Positions 46,515-59,529 of a stretch of 64,000 nt of DNA are shown one piece after another. The notes below the pieces were generated by a model that saw nothing but the letters and a program-made list of their open reading frames with translations, was not told the origin of the DNA and ran no database searches. A program made the translations under genes and the position numbers. How positions within the stretch are numbered: the first letter of the stretch is position 1; the number at the start of each line of letters is the position of its first letter. Source of the stretch: Nymphaea colorata (taxonomy: Eukaryota; Streptophyta; Magnoliopsida; Nymphaeales; Nymphaeaceae); contig NC_045145.1 in assembly GCF_008831285.2 (NCBI RefSeq), positions 23,436,802-23,500,801 of the forward strand. The letters run 5' to 3'.

Positions 46515-46931
46515 ATGGGTGACATGGATGCTAGAAGTTGGATTCATATGCATAGGTAATATTCAGCTATGTGTTTAAAATAATATTTCTAATTGCATTT
46601 TTCTTAATTACCCTAACTAATTACTCATTGTGTTTTGTGAAAGAGGACAAGCCACGACTATGTAAATGGTGTTAACAAGTTCCTTGATTTTGCAATTGCA
46701 AATGATGCTGTTGTGGAAGGAAAGGTCAAGTATCCTTAGTGAAAAATGCCGTAACTGATATTTCTAATTGCATTTTTCTTAATTACCTTAACTAATTACT
46801 CATTGCGTTTTGTGAAATAGGACAAGCCACGACTATGTAAATGGTGTTCACAAGTTCCTTGATTTTGCAATTGCAAATGATGCTGTTGTGAAAGGAAGGG
46901 TCAAGTATCCTTAGTGAAAAACGCCGTAACT
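46515..46931 (+). pseudogene. CACTA (En/Spm) transposase-associated domain, duplicated dead exon
   Basis: Exon 1 (46,515-46,555) reads MGDMDARSWIHMHR up to a GT donor. It splices in frame to 46,646: TSHDYVNGVNKFLDFAIAND, AVVEGKVKYP, then TAG. Plant CACTA transposases begin with MDRSWM..., then a stretch like EYVNGVxxFLDFA...GKVKCPCxKC (the transposase-associated domain). Here the first Cys is Tyr and the second Cys codon is TAG, followed by a one-base shift. A 175-bp unit containing intron end and exon 2 is repeated in tandem (46,583-46,757 and 46,758-46,931). The second exon copy runs 46,821-46,914 and has the same stop. The shared defects mean duplication came after inactivation. Confidence 0.8.
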
Positions 46932-47922
<991 letters not shown>

Positions 47923-48033
47923 TTTATGTGTAAATTAATGTTTATTAAAACAAATATTTTCTAGACATGGTCTCATAAAATTTCATTTTTATATTAAATC
48001 TTTCTTTTCGATTTCTATATGTTCGGCAACTTG

Positions 48034-48133
48034 CATACATTTTCACTATAGGATTCACTACAAATGACAACATATATAAAGAACATACATTTTCACTATA
48101 GGATTCACTACAAATGACAACATATATGAAGAA
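48034..48133. repeat. 50-bp tandem duplication
   Basis: Two units starting CATACATTTTCACTATAGG, with one difference. Confidence 0.9.
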
Positions 48134-48369
48134 CATGACTGATAGTAAAAAAAAAAGAATGCATTAAACTTCAATTCTTTCCACACTATGTCACGTGGAT
48201 ACCTGGATACGTCTAATTTTACACGACAATTTTCAAATTTTTTGGATACCTAGATACGTCTAATTTTACATTCTCAAAAATGATAAATGAAAAAAAAACA
48301 TTAAACTAAAACTAAAACATTGTTCATCATCATTCTAGTCATAAGAAAGTCTCAAACAAAAACATTGTT

Positions 48370-49500
48370 CATCACAAATCATTGTTCATCATCATTATAA
48401 TCAATGTCAATGCCCAAATCATTCTCCTCTTCTTCCACAATAGAAGATGTTGATGGAATAGAAGGTTCTTCGAATCTGGAATTAAGAACTTCAAGTTCAT
48501 TGTCTTTTTCTAAGTTAAAGTCCTCAACATTCACGTCCAAATTTTTAGTTTCTCCTCTCTACAAGACAAAAAAAAAAGTAATTATTATGATATTAGTGAA
48601 TAAGAAGAGAAACATCTAAATCAATAAATTATAGACATATTTACCTATATTCTTCTTTGTTTCGTGGTAGAAGTCAAAGGTTAGAATGCACAAAAACCAG
48701 ATCTTCTGCATGTTAGCTTGTGAGATTATTTCGTTTTATAGTATGGATATGTACTCCAATTTCTCTAGTAACATGAAGATGTAGCAGGTTGAACTAGCAG
48801 TCAGAAAGCAAGGTATTAAGAGTAGGATAAGCATGTTCATGTTTAATCCACCAAGATATAAGTAGATAATCATCTTTATCTATAGTTGCACATATACCTT
48901 CTCCAATTCCTGTAGAAAACCTTGTAAACTCTTCATGAGCTCCGCGATTTTGATGTACATTAATAAAAATCCTATTAAGATGCCAGTCTATTTTTTGATA
49001 ATTCTGGATCCATATGTGGTGGGGTTCTTCTAATACCTTGTGCAAGCCACTTTTTCCCATAATATTTAGGATTCAATGAATGTGCCATGCATTGAAGAGG
49101 ATTGTTACTTTTATCTCATCTCGCAATCAATATTTTATGCACATGATAAAAAAATGTTGAATCTTCAAGTGCAATATTTTTTTTCTCATGCTTAAAAATG
49201 ACCTCTTGAGTTTTTTCAATCATAGTGTCCCACATCTCATAAACACAATGCAACGTTGAATTATCACAATCAAGAACTCTCAACATCTCCCAAATAGGCT
49301 CTGTGAATGCAAAAAAATAAAAGATTTTATCCCACCACTTGTCTTCAAGAACAAATCTTTTGATTGTTTGAGCTTTCTCATCATCATCAGCACTATAGAA
49401 ATTAACATATAATGAACAAAAAAATGAACGAATAAAACAATTGAACAAATTATAACACAAAATATGCTGGAATGTGGAATGTGAGGGGAGTTGCAAGGGC
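48370..49500 (-). pseudogene. hAT superfamily transposase pseudogene, C-terminal half
   Basis: - strand from about 49,420: FVLEDKWWDKIFYFFAFTEP, IWEMLRVLDCDNSTLHCVYE, MWDTMIEKTQEVIF, then NPLQCMAHSLNPKYYGKKWL. After a frameshift: EEFTRFSTGIGEG and DKDDYLLISWWIKHEHAYPT. After more lesions: SQ/TS-rich debris with QAEDLVFVHSNLRLL-type sequence near 48,640-48,720. The acidic tail is EEEENDLGIDIDYNDDEQ then TGA near 48,380. Order and spacing match the Ac-like hAT group, with a DUF659-type core, SWWIxHGxxxPxLQ and RAEDLVYVHxNLRLLSR. Multiple stops and shifts make it non-functional. It belongs to a different hAT lineage from 37.8-39.8 kb. Confidence 0.8.
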
Positions 49501-49750
49501 GGCAACTCAGCAGGATACCCAGGCCCTTATTAGAAAGGAAAGTCCCTGGTTGATGTTTCTACTAGACACTCAGGCTAAGGAAAGTACTCTCCTAAGTCTA
49601 GCGCAGAAATTTGGCTGAACGGGGATAGAGACCAATAAAGACAAAGAGTACATATACCCTTATGTAGTGTGCTATTGGAACCGGGAAGAGGTGCATGCAT
49701 GACTGGCAGAAAACCGAATGGTGGCTAATGGGTGTGTTCAGTTTGGTTGG
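49462..49750 (+). pseudogene. LINE endonuclease N-terminal fragment
   Basis: In shifting frames: CWNVE/NVRGVARAATQQDTQAL, IRKESPWLMFLLDTQAKEST, LLSLAQKFG then stop, then weaker YVVCYWNREEVHA. Plant LINE-1-type ORF2 proteins start with an AP-endonuclease of form WNVRGLGN...LIRKxxPDLVFLLETK. It abuts the hAT pseudogene. 5' truncation does not explain it because the N-terminus is present; it is broken downstream. Confidence 0.6.
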
Positions 49751-49859
49751 ATTAAAACAAATGGCAGCAATGTCTTGAAGATGTCAAGCACAGCCATACA
49801 CACTCAAAGAGAACATCCCAAGTCGGAAAAAAAAAACCCCAAATCAAGAACATGAAACC

Positions 49860-50170
49860 CTAATTTTTAATATTGAAAAGAAAATAAAAAAACTTTCCTG
49901 GCCATCGCCGGCCGTCACCGTGGTTGGTTTGCCGGACGTCGTCGCCGTCGCCCGCCATACCTGCCGATCTGCTCTGTGTCGCCGGTGAAGTGGGAGAGGC
50001 TGAGAGCTCGTCGGTGCAGTGGGGAGAGGTAAGTGAAGTGGGGAGAGGTAATGGAGACATTAATTTCAGGTGTTTACGGGTACGTGGGCCACATAGAGGT
50101 ATCTGTGTGTTGTAGCTTCCGCACGGGGCCACGTGCAAGGGAACAAACATTAACTACGCCAAATTACAAA
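49860..50170. other. GC-rich gene-like patch
   Basis: CCGGCCGTCACCG-type composition, with AGGTAAG donor-like motifs at about 50,028 and 50,047, resembles a gene 5' end read on + or a reverse exon. No domain was recognised. It interrupts the LINE-derived region. Confidence 0.35.
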
Positions 50171-50269
50171 ATTGCCCCGAGGAATTCTAGATAAAGCGGC
50201 AATTATCTGGAAATTTTACCAGCCAACTTTTTCAAAAATCAACATCTCTTTGTTTGTCAATTTTGCATG

Positions 50270-50900
50270 GTGGGGGTGGGTTTGCTTGATTTATGCATTT
50301 TCAATCGATCTCAAATGATCTTCTTGTTATTTGGAGTTAGACTTTTTATTAACTTTCCATGGGCCATCTTCATGAGACTGAAGAAACCGGAGAAACTGGC
50401 AAGCTCTCCATGGGACTTCTTGTGGGCTTGGAAGGGCCTCATGGGCTAGCATAAGATTAGCCATGACGTTTCTTGTAATGTGTGCGATGATGAGAAGGTT
50501 CTTTTTTGTGGATTGAGAATTGGGCCTGGGGTTTATTACTCCATCTTATCAAGGAATCTTATATTATTTTAATTTTCAAAGTTCATACTATATTAACGAT
50601 CTTTCATGCCTTAATATTAAACAAGTTGCAACAGTTTATTAGCTAGTATGTGCACTGCGGACAAGAAAGATGTGGAATCTAGCGTGGACCTGTTTCTAAC
50701 TGGCCATTGCTAAGGAGGTATGAAATTTTTTATGTTCAGCGTTTGATGTTGACCTTGCCTCTCATGGATCTGTCAAGGAGTTGGAGGTGTAGTGGTAGAA
50801 TAGAATGTTTAAAGCTAAATGGTTACTTAATATTTGGAGATTGGTGTTCCCATTAGCTATTTGGAAACTCTTGATATATAGAAACTCATTAATGCATGAT
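50270..50900 (+). pseudogene. LINE ORF2 C-terminal (zf-RVT region) relic
   Basis: Pieces in frame: LFINFPWAIFMRLKK, SSPWDFLWAWKGLMG, then VSCNVCDDEKV, then WRLVFPLAIWKLLIYRNSLM. The last matches the C-terminal W-x-x-P-x-x-I-W-x-I-W-x-x-RN pattern of plant non-LTR ORF2 proteins. Many stops. Confidence 0.5.
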
Positions 50901-51189
50901 ATTAACAGTCATTCTCGTATGAGCTCGTGTCATATATATATGGAAAGATATAAATAATATTTCTTTTAATGCACAGTGGGCTGTAAAGTTTGGATCTGAA
51001 ACTAAGGTGTGGTTTACTTGGCCATTAGGTTTAATCTGTGGCCTTTTCTTGAGGAAGTTAGGGTCACGATTCAAGCGATTTGTGTCAATGTTAATAAAAG
51101 GAGAAGATTTCTTATAAACTTTGAATCGAAAGGGTGTGGCATTTTTTGCTCGTCGCCATGCGAGTTCATGGTAGAATTAAGCTGGCTGT

Positions 51190-51360
51190 AGAACCTAAGA
51201 AGTGCCGGTAACACACTTCACTGAATTTCTATTTATCTCCTCCTCCTCAACATGAACAACTGCGTTTCTTATTTTCCAAACAATCCACATCATTAAAGGG
51301 AAAACCACTCTCCAACATTTCTTTGTCCAATTTTGTGTAAGGGCTCTTTGTACATTCCTA
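51190..51360 (-). pseudogene. LINE ORF2 C-terminal relic, opposite strand
   Basis: - strand: WRVVFPLMMWIVWKIRNAVV then HVEEEE, the same C-terminal LINE pattern as 50,835-50,900 but better kept and in the opposite direction. So at least two insertions or one inverted duplication occurred. Confidence 0.6.
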
Positions 51361-51709
51361 CTTAGGGCTGCAACCGAGGGTATTGTAGTTTTTATATAGT
51401 GTTTAAGTCAAAATACACATTGATAACAAGGATTACGTGGCCGCAGTTGGACATTAAAGTTGTTGTATGAGGTTTACAAAGCTGGTTTGCCATGTTGTGT
51501 ATAAATTTTTCATGCGTCATTTTAATAATGATAAAAAGTGCTCATGATTCATACAAAAAGAAACTTTTTGTATGAAAAAAAAATGCAAAAAGAAGATTTT
51601 GGGTTCCATAAAGATAAAACTTGTCAGTCTAAGTTTATATATGTATATCATTATAACCAATAGACCCCTCTAAGCAGCAAGAAAACAACTTTTTTTTTGT
51701 CCCGCAAAT

Positions 51710-52325
51710 AGTGTTATGTCATACCTCTGTCACTATCTCATACATGTGTTTCACATTATTCTGTCATTATCTTATACTTCTTTTATTATCTCATACACAT
51801 TATCTAATACTTTTATTTAGTGTTAACATATACATCTGTCATTATCTCATACCTTATTGGCATCTTATACTCTTGTCCTTATTTTATACCTATTATTATC
51901 TCACACCCCAATCATCATCTCGTACCACTCCTTGTTATTATCTCTGAAGCTACGTGTATGAGATAATGACAACCGCTATGGCATGAGATAATGACTAGAG
52001 CATGAAATAATAAGTATGTGATAACAACACGAGTATGAGAACGAAACGATAAGAATATGAGATTATAGGTATGAGATGTTATGGATTTATGATAATGACA
52101 GAAGTATGAGATAATAGACATGTGAGAACAATATGGCCATAATAATAGGGGTATGAGGTAATGTGTATGACATAAAGTAAGGACAGAGATACATGATAAT
52201 AATAGAGGTATAAAATAAAGATATAATTAAAAATATTCATTATGCGTATGCAATATTTGGGTATTAAAGTAAATATGCATATTAATATTAAAGTCCACAA
52301 CCGACGTATGCTGGTTGTCTTCATG
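51710..52325. repeat. Iterated-motif foldback element, copy 1
   Basis: The left half (51,710-51,945) repeats TTATCTCATAC-like motifs (CACTATCTCATAC, CATTATCTCATACC, TATTATCTCACAC). The right half (51,955-52,215) repeats the reverse complement (GTATGAGATAATG, GCATGAGATAATG, GTATGAGATAATAG). The right end ATGCAATATTTGGGTAT then AGTAAATATGCATATT is shared with the right end of the copy at 59.5-60.07 kb. The left terminal sequence is missing or decayed. No coding. Confidence 0.75.
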
Positions 52326-52414
52326 GAGTGGCTTACAAAACTTGGTCTCTTACGTGAGATGTGCTTGAGCCGCCCACTTCGCTCCTTTTATAAAATCAAG
52401 ACATTGAGAAGGAG

Positions 52415-52418
<4 letters not shown>

Positions 52419-52464
<46 letters not shown>
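52419..52464. repeat. (TA)n microsatellite
   Basis: About 22 TA units. Confidence 0.95.
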
Positions 52465-52468
<4 letters not shown>

Positions 52469-52479
52469 AGTGAGCACTA

Positions 52480-53026
52480 CACAATTTATTAGCCTTTCTG
52501 TCTCTGAAAATTGGACAGTGTTCACCACTGTAGAAGAGAAGCCGCCTCTGCAAAAAAACTTTTGCACGACAGGCCGTTGAGACGCCCTGCCATCATCGCA
52601 GTCTGCAAAAAAAGAAATTGCCCAAGGATTTTTATTTTTTTTTTTTGCTTTTGAGGCCGTCGCCCCCCTCCCCCAGATGCTGCTGGGGCATTCCAGTAGC
52701 CAGACAGCCCGCGAAGCCCTGGCTAGCCATCCATGGTGGTGTTGGGTAAAAAAAATTGCTGTCAAGCAGCAATTTGTTTTTTTTATTATTATTATTATTA
52801 TAGGTGGTGGTTGCTGTCGCCTCCCCTTCGTGGCACCCATGACCCGTGGTGGGGGCTCACCGGCGAACATGGATGGCCGGTGGACATGGCTATGCCCCCA
52901 AAGGGAGGCGCCAGCTTCCCTCGTGGTGCTCCCCAACGCATCAAGGAGCTTACTTTTTAAATAAAAAAAAAAAAAACAACGGTGAGTGTAGCTACTGTAA
53001 CACTATGTAGCAGCTCACTAATTTTT

Positions 53027-53064
<38 letters not shown>

Positions 53065-53080
53065 GTGGGAAGGAACGAGC
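52480..53080. other. Possible retroposon-like segment with poly-A and TA tail
   Basis: GC-rich body (52,640-52,950), a TTA array (about 52,779-52,801), then AATAAAAAAAAAAAAAA at about 52,961 and a TA array at 53,028-53,065. The body matches no protein I know. A processed retroposed fragment is one reading. Confidence 0.35.
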
Positions 53081-56000
53081 TATTGACTCGCATGAATGCT
53101 TACTTTTCCCTATGGCTGTGTTTGTTTCATCATTGATCTCAGATCTATTGTAACTGATATCACTAGGATCTCCAACTTAACGTCGAACTTTCCACCCTAT
53201 AAAGTTATGGCTTTTACATGTAAAGTGGATTTATTAACTGTTTAAACAAATTGAGGGTCTTCCAGATTTTTAATGCAGTATTTAATACAAGCTCGAAGGC
53301 TGTTAAATGCAATCTATATGCGTACCATCGCGGAAAGAGCTATATGAGCTTTACAGCAGAGGTTCTACTTAAGGCCCCCTCTCACTTTAAATTTAAAAAA
53401 GAGTGGCATATTAGTTACCATTAGCTCTTCCGACTTCACGTGAAAGAAAAAATGGGCTTCCTACCGCTTCTTTTACACTTTTTGATTGCAAGAGCATTCT
53501 CGCTTTTGTTTTTACAGAATTCACTATCGATTCAAATTTCTGGAAAAATAATTATAAAGTGGGCTTCATGTGTAAATATAATTCACATAAGCTTAGGATA
53601 TTCTAATATTAGAAAATGATGCACTGACGTGGGAGAATGGAGATAGCGCAAAACGCCAATGGTGGAGTTGAGATTTTTTTCTTTCTTTTTTAAGGGGACT
53701 GCGAGTCATCAGTCCAGATCTGGTGTGCATAATAATTTCAAGCTCTCTTAAATAATTTTTTTTTCATGCCCATCAGACTTGAGATGAAAAAAGTTACCGT
53801 TGGGTAGGTTTTCAATTTTTTTTTTTCGAAAATTTCATCACACCTAAGTAGTGAAAAAAAATTTTGAGGCAAAAAAAATACAGTTGTCTTTAAAGCAGTG
53901 CTTAATCTTCAAGTATTATTTTTTCATCTTTCGTTCCTATCAAAGTTATCATTCTTATCAAAGTGAAAATTTCTTTCTTGAAAATCTGCATTTTGTTTCC
54001 ATTTCTTTGAGTTTCAAAATAAGTTTCTAGAAACTTCATTTTAATGCCATATTACCAATGAGTCGAACAGAAGGGTTGTACATGGCAAACGGATTATAGA
54101 TGGAGGTCATGTGACGGGAAGGTCGCATATATGCGTCTCTCTTCCCCCATGGATGCGTACTAAGGTGATTGTGCTTCTGCATTTGTGTGGGGCCTCATTG
54201 CTACAAGTTGTTGGATTAAAAAAAGGCGAGAGGGAGAGATCCTTGTTACCATATCAAGGTTTGTTCCTTAAAATGTCAAGCATGACTCAGAATGAACATT
54301 GAAAGCTCCATGACAATATCGAATTCCATGAAAATTTTGAAAACAACCTTTATTCAATATATGAACAGCCGACTGAACTGGGCCGAGTCCACAAAACGGA
54401 CTTGGGCTTAAATTAGGATGACATTCAAAATGATATTGAAGAATATCCAGATAAGCGTAAACAGCTCAAATCTTATTATAACAATCTAAAAAGCTGAAAA
54501 ATATTTTTTTTATCCAAATATACGTGTGAGAGAAAAACGAAAAAAAGAGAAGGATGGGGAGTAGGTGTTGTGTTCCTCCTTGACGGTCAAAGCATGATGA
54601 AATGTGCAATGCACAATCCAACGGTGATGAGCACCGCAAAAGTGTTGTAACAAGCACAGAGATGGATAGAATGTGGTTAAGGCGGACCTCACTAATTTGC
54701 AAATATGGAACAAATAGTAGCCAGCAGGAATGAGAGAGAAGGAAAGCGACAGTGAACAAGCACACGACTGCAAGCAAAGGGCGGCAGAGTCAGTCAGTAG
54801 ATAGCTTCTCCACCAAACACACTGGCACAAGACTAATAATTCCACAGACCTGAACACCGACGAGCTGCATTCCGAGGGATTCGTAACTGGACATAACATG
54901 CCGTTGATGCGTCTTAATCTACAAAATGGAAGGATTCATCGTGAACAAAGAAGCGAAAACTGAGAAGGAGGAGGAACGACGAAAGCGGATGGGTATGTGA
55001 GGGATGGTCTGGGCTAGCACCTGAATGGAGGTTATCAAAAGATGACGGCATCCTCACCCTCCATGAAATATAGCATAACATGGTTTTCAAGGACTGGGAT
55101 AACTTCTCTACGAAGAGAAGCAATCCACACATTTTCCAGACAGGGTTGCAGTGAGGGTTTGAGATGACTCGAAGCTGATGTGGAGAGAGAGAGAGTTGCA
55201 CACAAAAGGAGGAGGTTGCCCTTGCTTTATAAGCAGGAGAGGGGGAGAGAGTTCCCACTGATGCCGCCTCAAATTATGTGCAAATTTAAAAAAAATAAAT
55301 TTATTTATGTAAAAATTTTAAAATATGATTTAGTTCATGTTAAAATTTAAAAACTTTAATTTGACATTTCTCATAAAAATTTTAACTTTTCCTTAGTCAA
55401 CATTCTTAAAAAAAAAATTAGTTCTGCCCTTAGTCAACATTATTGAAAAAAAAATTGTTTTAAAAAATAGAAAATAAACAATGAAAGGCAAAAGTTACCT
55501 TTGAATGAGTCATAAATAATGAATACAAACTTTTTCATTGACCCGCCACGAAGGGTTCCGGCGATGGGGACGAAGTGAAAGTAGCGAGATTGCTGTTCCA
55601 CGTGACAGTGGCTTTTTCATATGAGCGAATAAAAATTTTTAAATTTCCTATGGAGTTTTGGTTCTAATGTATTAAGTAAAGGCGACGGCTACCGCCGGCC
55701 CCACTCCGCACGAGTCACTCAGCAGTCTGCTTCCGTTCTTTATCTGCACGAGCCATCAATGAAAGTTTTTCGCACGGTCAGTCGCCCAACGTCAGCGAAG
55801 GACGAAACCAGGGGCATGTGAGGGATGGGCAGCGCTGAGTTAGGGTGCCCTATGCCAGCGAAGATGACGCTCAGAGAATAACCTGGTGCTAGGGTAAGGA
55901 TCGAACGACACCATTTGTAGAGAGGGAGGGTAAGCTGTCAAGGTAGAAACCCGGTGGTGCTCGCGAGGGCTACTGCCATATCAGCTCACAAAATTTATTT

Positions 56001-56130
56001 TATTTGTAAATTGATATCTCCTTGATTTTTATTTATTAATTATAAGTACCCTTTAGATTTTAAACCAATTAGTTTTTTTGGTTCAGTGGCATAACCACAT
56101 GGTGGTCGGTGTGGGCAATCTTAAAAGTTT
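53080..56130. other. Mostly gene-free region with one gene-like patch
   Basis: No recognised gene. The - strand at about 54,880-55,130 shares CTTTCATGGAG/TATTTCATGGAGGG, CCCTCACATACCCATCCGC and GATGAATCCTTCCATTTTG with 14,520-14,680, so it is a relative of the fragment in the 12.7-14.6 kb inverted repeat. A purine run GAGAGAGAGAG lies at about 55,183. 55,270-55,500 is A/T-rich. Confidence 0.5.
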
Positions 56131-56132
56131 TA

Positions 56133-56153
56133 TATATATATATATATATATAT
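56133..56153. repeat. (TA)n microsatellite
   Basis: About 10 TA units. Confidence 0.9.
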
Positions 56154-56176
56154 AAGGGCTCCACTAGATTTAAGTA

Positions 56177-56366
56177 TTTTTGAATTTTTCTAGTTCGACG
56201 TTGGACAGTTAAAATCCAAGTTATCTTTTAGACCAGTTGAGGCAGTTGGAACAAGGTGAATAGTGACTAAATTTTTGAATTTTTCTAGTTCGACGTTGGA
56301 CAGTTAAAAACCAAGTTATCTTTTAGACCAGTTGAGGCAGTTGGAACAAGGTGAATAGTGACGAAA
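56177..56366. repeat. 95-bp tandem duplication
   Basis: Units 56,177-56,271 and 56,272-56,366 both begin TTTTTGAATTTTTCTAGTTC and end near GGTGAATAGTGAC. Only a couple of substitutions separate them. Confidence 0.92.
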
Positions 56367-57339
56367 GGCACTCTAAAAAGTCCGGGGACTTCCTCCCACC
56401 ACTTTTGAAGTGGTGACAGAAGTTGATTGACCAAGGGTGATATTTATTTAATGGGGTTCACGCTCCTTGACGGTTAGCAGCTGGAGGGCACAACCGTGAT
56501 TTGCTTGGGCTTATAGGAAAGTAAAACTTTTTATGCTCTGGATTTTCTTTTTTACACTATAAAATAATGTACTGCATGCATTTATTTTTGGTTATATATA
56601 TTTGTGACAAGTTAGCCCACCCCTACATTAGGTTTAACCTCCTAATTTAACATATCTCAACTCATCCCTTAACAATTTCATTTTAAACCAACCTATTACT
56701 TAATATCACTCAACTACCTGCCTTTCTATAAATCTTTAAATATTTTCATTAACCTTATTAAACTCTTAGAATATCACACTAGTGTTAGTGTTCATTATAC
56801 ATGTTAAATTATTTTGGTCATTTGATTAATTGATCAATTTATCGCAGAGTAAGAAACGTGGGAGTATGGGAGAGGGAGAGAGTGTGTGCGTATGCCTATA
56901 TATAAGCTAAAATCCTTGAGCCATCTATTCATCTGGCCTCTCACATTACACAACTCAATGCATAAATTGAACTCCGTATGTGGGAAGCCAAAAATCTTAT
57001 TATATGTATGTGTAACAACACAATTGTACACAGAATTCTTATTATACTCCGGTGTTGAAGGCCCCAAATGCAATACTAAGATAAGTTTAGTGAGATTGAT
57101 GGGTGTTATATTCCATTTTAATTTGTTTTGGCTTATCACTTGAAAATAAGTCAAAAGCAGAACTCGGACTTGGGTCCTCTAATTGCTCCGGCACCTCCTC
57201 ACTGCGCCTTGTTGAGAAATGAATTTGGGTTTTGTAAAGGAAAGGAGACTGGTCCAACCACATACAAACTTGATTTTAAAAATTCGGATTTTTTAAAGGT
57301 TTTTACAGGCTTTCACCCAAATGTGCCTAATATATATAT

Positions 57340-57480
57340 ATCAGTGGCTGTGGCTGGAGTGGGCAAATGCCCACACTAGACCACTAAATTTACATTATTT
57401 ATATTTAGAAACCCAATTAATTTTTAATTTTTTACATGCAAGTGCCCCTTAACAAGAAATTTCTGGTTTCGCTATTGATA
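57340..57480. mobile_element. Short MITE-like element with CAGTGGC ends
   Basis: Starts CAGTGGCTGTGGCTGG and ends TTTCTGGTTTCGCTATTG, decayed inverted ends of a common plant type (CAGTGGCGGAGCC...). It is flanked by ATATATAT on both sides, which could be an 8-bp target duplication but is low complexity. The body GTGGGCAAATGCCCACAC and TACATGCAAGTGCCCC fits that family. A related start (CAGTGGCATAACCACATGG) lies at about 56,084. Confidence 0.5.
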
Positions 57481-57489
57481 TATATGTGT

Positions 57490-57493
57490 GTGC

Positions 57494-57532
<39 letters not shown>

Positions 57533-57534
57533 AA
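57490..57534. repeat. (TA)n microsatellite
   Basis: TA-rich array with a few CA/GT interruptions. Confidence 0.9.
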
Positions 57535-59520
57535 AGTTCCATACCACTAGGTTAGAAACAGAAACCAGGTTACTCAACTGCCTTGAGTAAGGTCTTTTTT
57601 TTTTTTTTTTTTTACTATCTAACCTTATAGATATGATCCAAAGAATAAGTTGATGGGAAATATATATTCAGTTAAGCATTTTTTGAATCTAATCATATTT
57701 CTGTCTTCCCTACTGATTGAATGCCTCAAATAACATTAGAATTTTGATCATGGACAAATCTTCATTTTTCATTTTTTGTAAAAATTACTTAAACTGAAGC
57801 ATGTTTTATACCAAATTAGATTTCATAAATATATTAGTATATTTTGTTTTGTTTAAGGTATTATTTCAACAAAGAATTAAATGGCTTCGTTTTTATCCCA
57901 AACCTAGTGGTTTGGTATCTACCAGTCTCCAGACATATATATAAAGCGAGATTTGAGGCAAATGTCACTCTCTTTTGCCATACACATATAGGAGCTGAAC
58001 TCATCTGTCCATTTGGCCTATCGCAGACATAGTCTAATATAATACGTGAATTTCTCCTGCCGGCTGCATGGTCCAGCCTCTCACACATGCAGACCATGCC
58101 ATCAGACTGGATGTGTGAGAACCCGACCAACAAGATGGTTAGATAAATTCACGTCCAGCATATATATGTTTATAGAGTTTGAGAGAGTTTTATATTATTG
58201 TGTTATATACTGTTGTGTTAGATGTTATTAGATGACTAATATTTTAAAAACTATCATTAAAAATATCTCACATGAAGTCGAAGAAAAAAAAACAGCGATG
58301 TCGAAAGAAATATCTCACATGTGGTCGAAGAAAAAAAAAACCGCGATGTCTGAAGGATACGTATTTGCTTCCTCCTTGATTTTTTTATTTCATTTATCTA
58401 CAATTGTTCAACACCTACCCACATGCTTTGCATTTGTTCTCTAATTTCTTCTTTCAACCTTCTCACTAATCACTATTTATGTTTGACGGCTAAGTTTTTT
58501 TTTTTTTTTCCTAACAAGCTTGAAGGTAAAAGACATGTTTTCAGCATTCATATACTAAAAAGGCATTTAAGTAAAAGCGGTAAATGGTGTTTTTTTTTTT
58601 ATTGAAAAACAATAATGAAACATAAGCCGTGGGCCCTGCACACATTCCCCATGCATGAAATTTTTGTGCATTGGGTGAGGCACACACCGCGTACTCTATG
58701 GCCCTTTCTTTCTTGAAGTGGGTCATGTACCCCATACTGCTGCACGAAATTTTGGTGCACCAATATGGTTAATGATAAAAACATACCTAATTAATAAAAA
58801 AGAGAAAGTTTTGTAGGAACAAAAAAAAAACAAAAAAGTTAAAAGACTAAAAAACATTTTTTAAAAACAATTTCTAAACTATTTTAATTTCCTTTCCTTT
58901 TGGTTTTGGTATATATGTGTTGTTTGCACTGAGTGGGACACCCAACTCTCTCTCTTTCTTTAGCTGCTGTGTCAGCTCCGCTTGTGGGCTTCCTCGTTTT
59001 CACCTGCCTAATCCTGCCTCACCCAGTTTTTTTTTTTAGGCCAGATTTTTTTATTTTCTTTCCCATTTGACTGTTTAATAGCGCCTTAGGGGTTGGTTGG
59101 TATTTGGAACACATGTGAGTGTTCCATCAATCTATTTGAAAGAACAAGAACTTCATGAAATACTTGTTTGAATATTTCATGAACCTACCCAATCTTTGAA
59201 ATATATTCATCAATCACTCACATGGTTTTCTAAGGCTAAATGGCCTCTTAAGGATGCTTGATGGATGTGGATGTTATTGTACATGAAGGACCGTGGATGT
59301 GGATGTTACTGTATGGACCAAAATTTTGGCCGTCAGGGATTCATTTTGGATGTGGATGTTAGTGCATTGCTCTAATATTGCGGTCCTTTGGTACTTCTTG
59401 CCTCTCTTCTTGTTTTCTTCATCCATTCGGGATTCTTTTGTTGCAAAGCTTTTATATTTCATGAAGAAAAGACATGAAGTTGTTCCTTTTGCTCTCCATT
59501 GAGAGAGAGTTCTGTACGCT
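57535..59520. other. Stretch without a recognised gene
   Basis: AT-rich with long A and T runs. A TATATATAAAGCG box-like motif is at about 57,936 and a small inverted motif (GCATGGTC/GACCATGC) at about 58,066-58,100. There is nothing I can call a gene. Confidence 0.5.
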
Positions 59521-59529
59521 ACCCTGTGC

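Noticed and set aside
52388-52936. 182-codon open frame on the - strand ending in an Ile-Tyr run
   Set aside because: The Ile-Tyr run is a translated TA microsatellite and the rest is low-complexity. Not a credible protein.
58060-58150. Possible small hairpin around GCATGGTC/GACCATGC with a TATA-like box upstream
   Set aside because: The pairing is too short and broken to separate from chance, and no gene follows.
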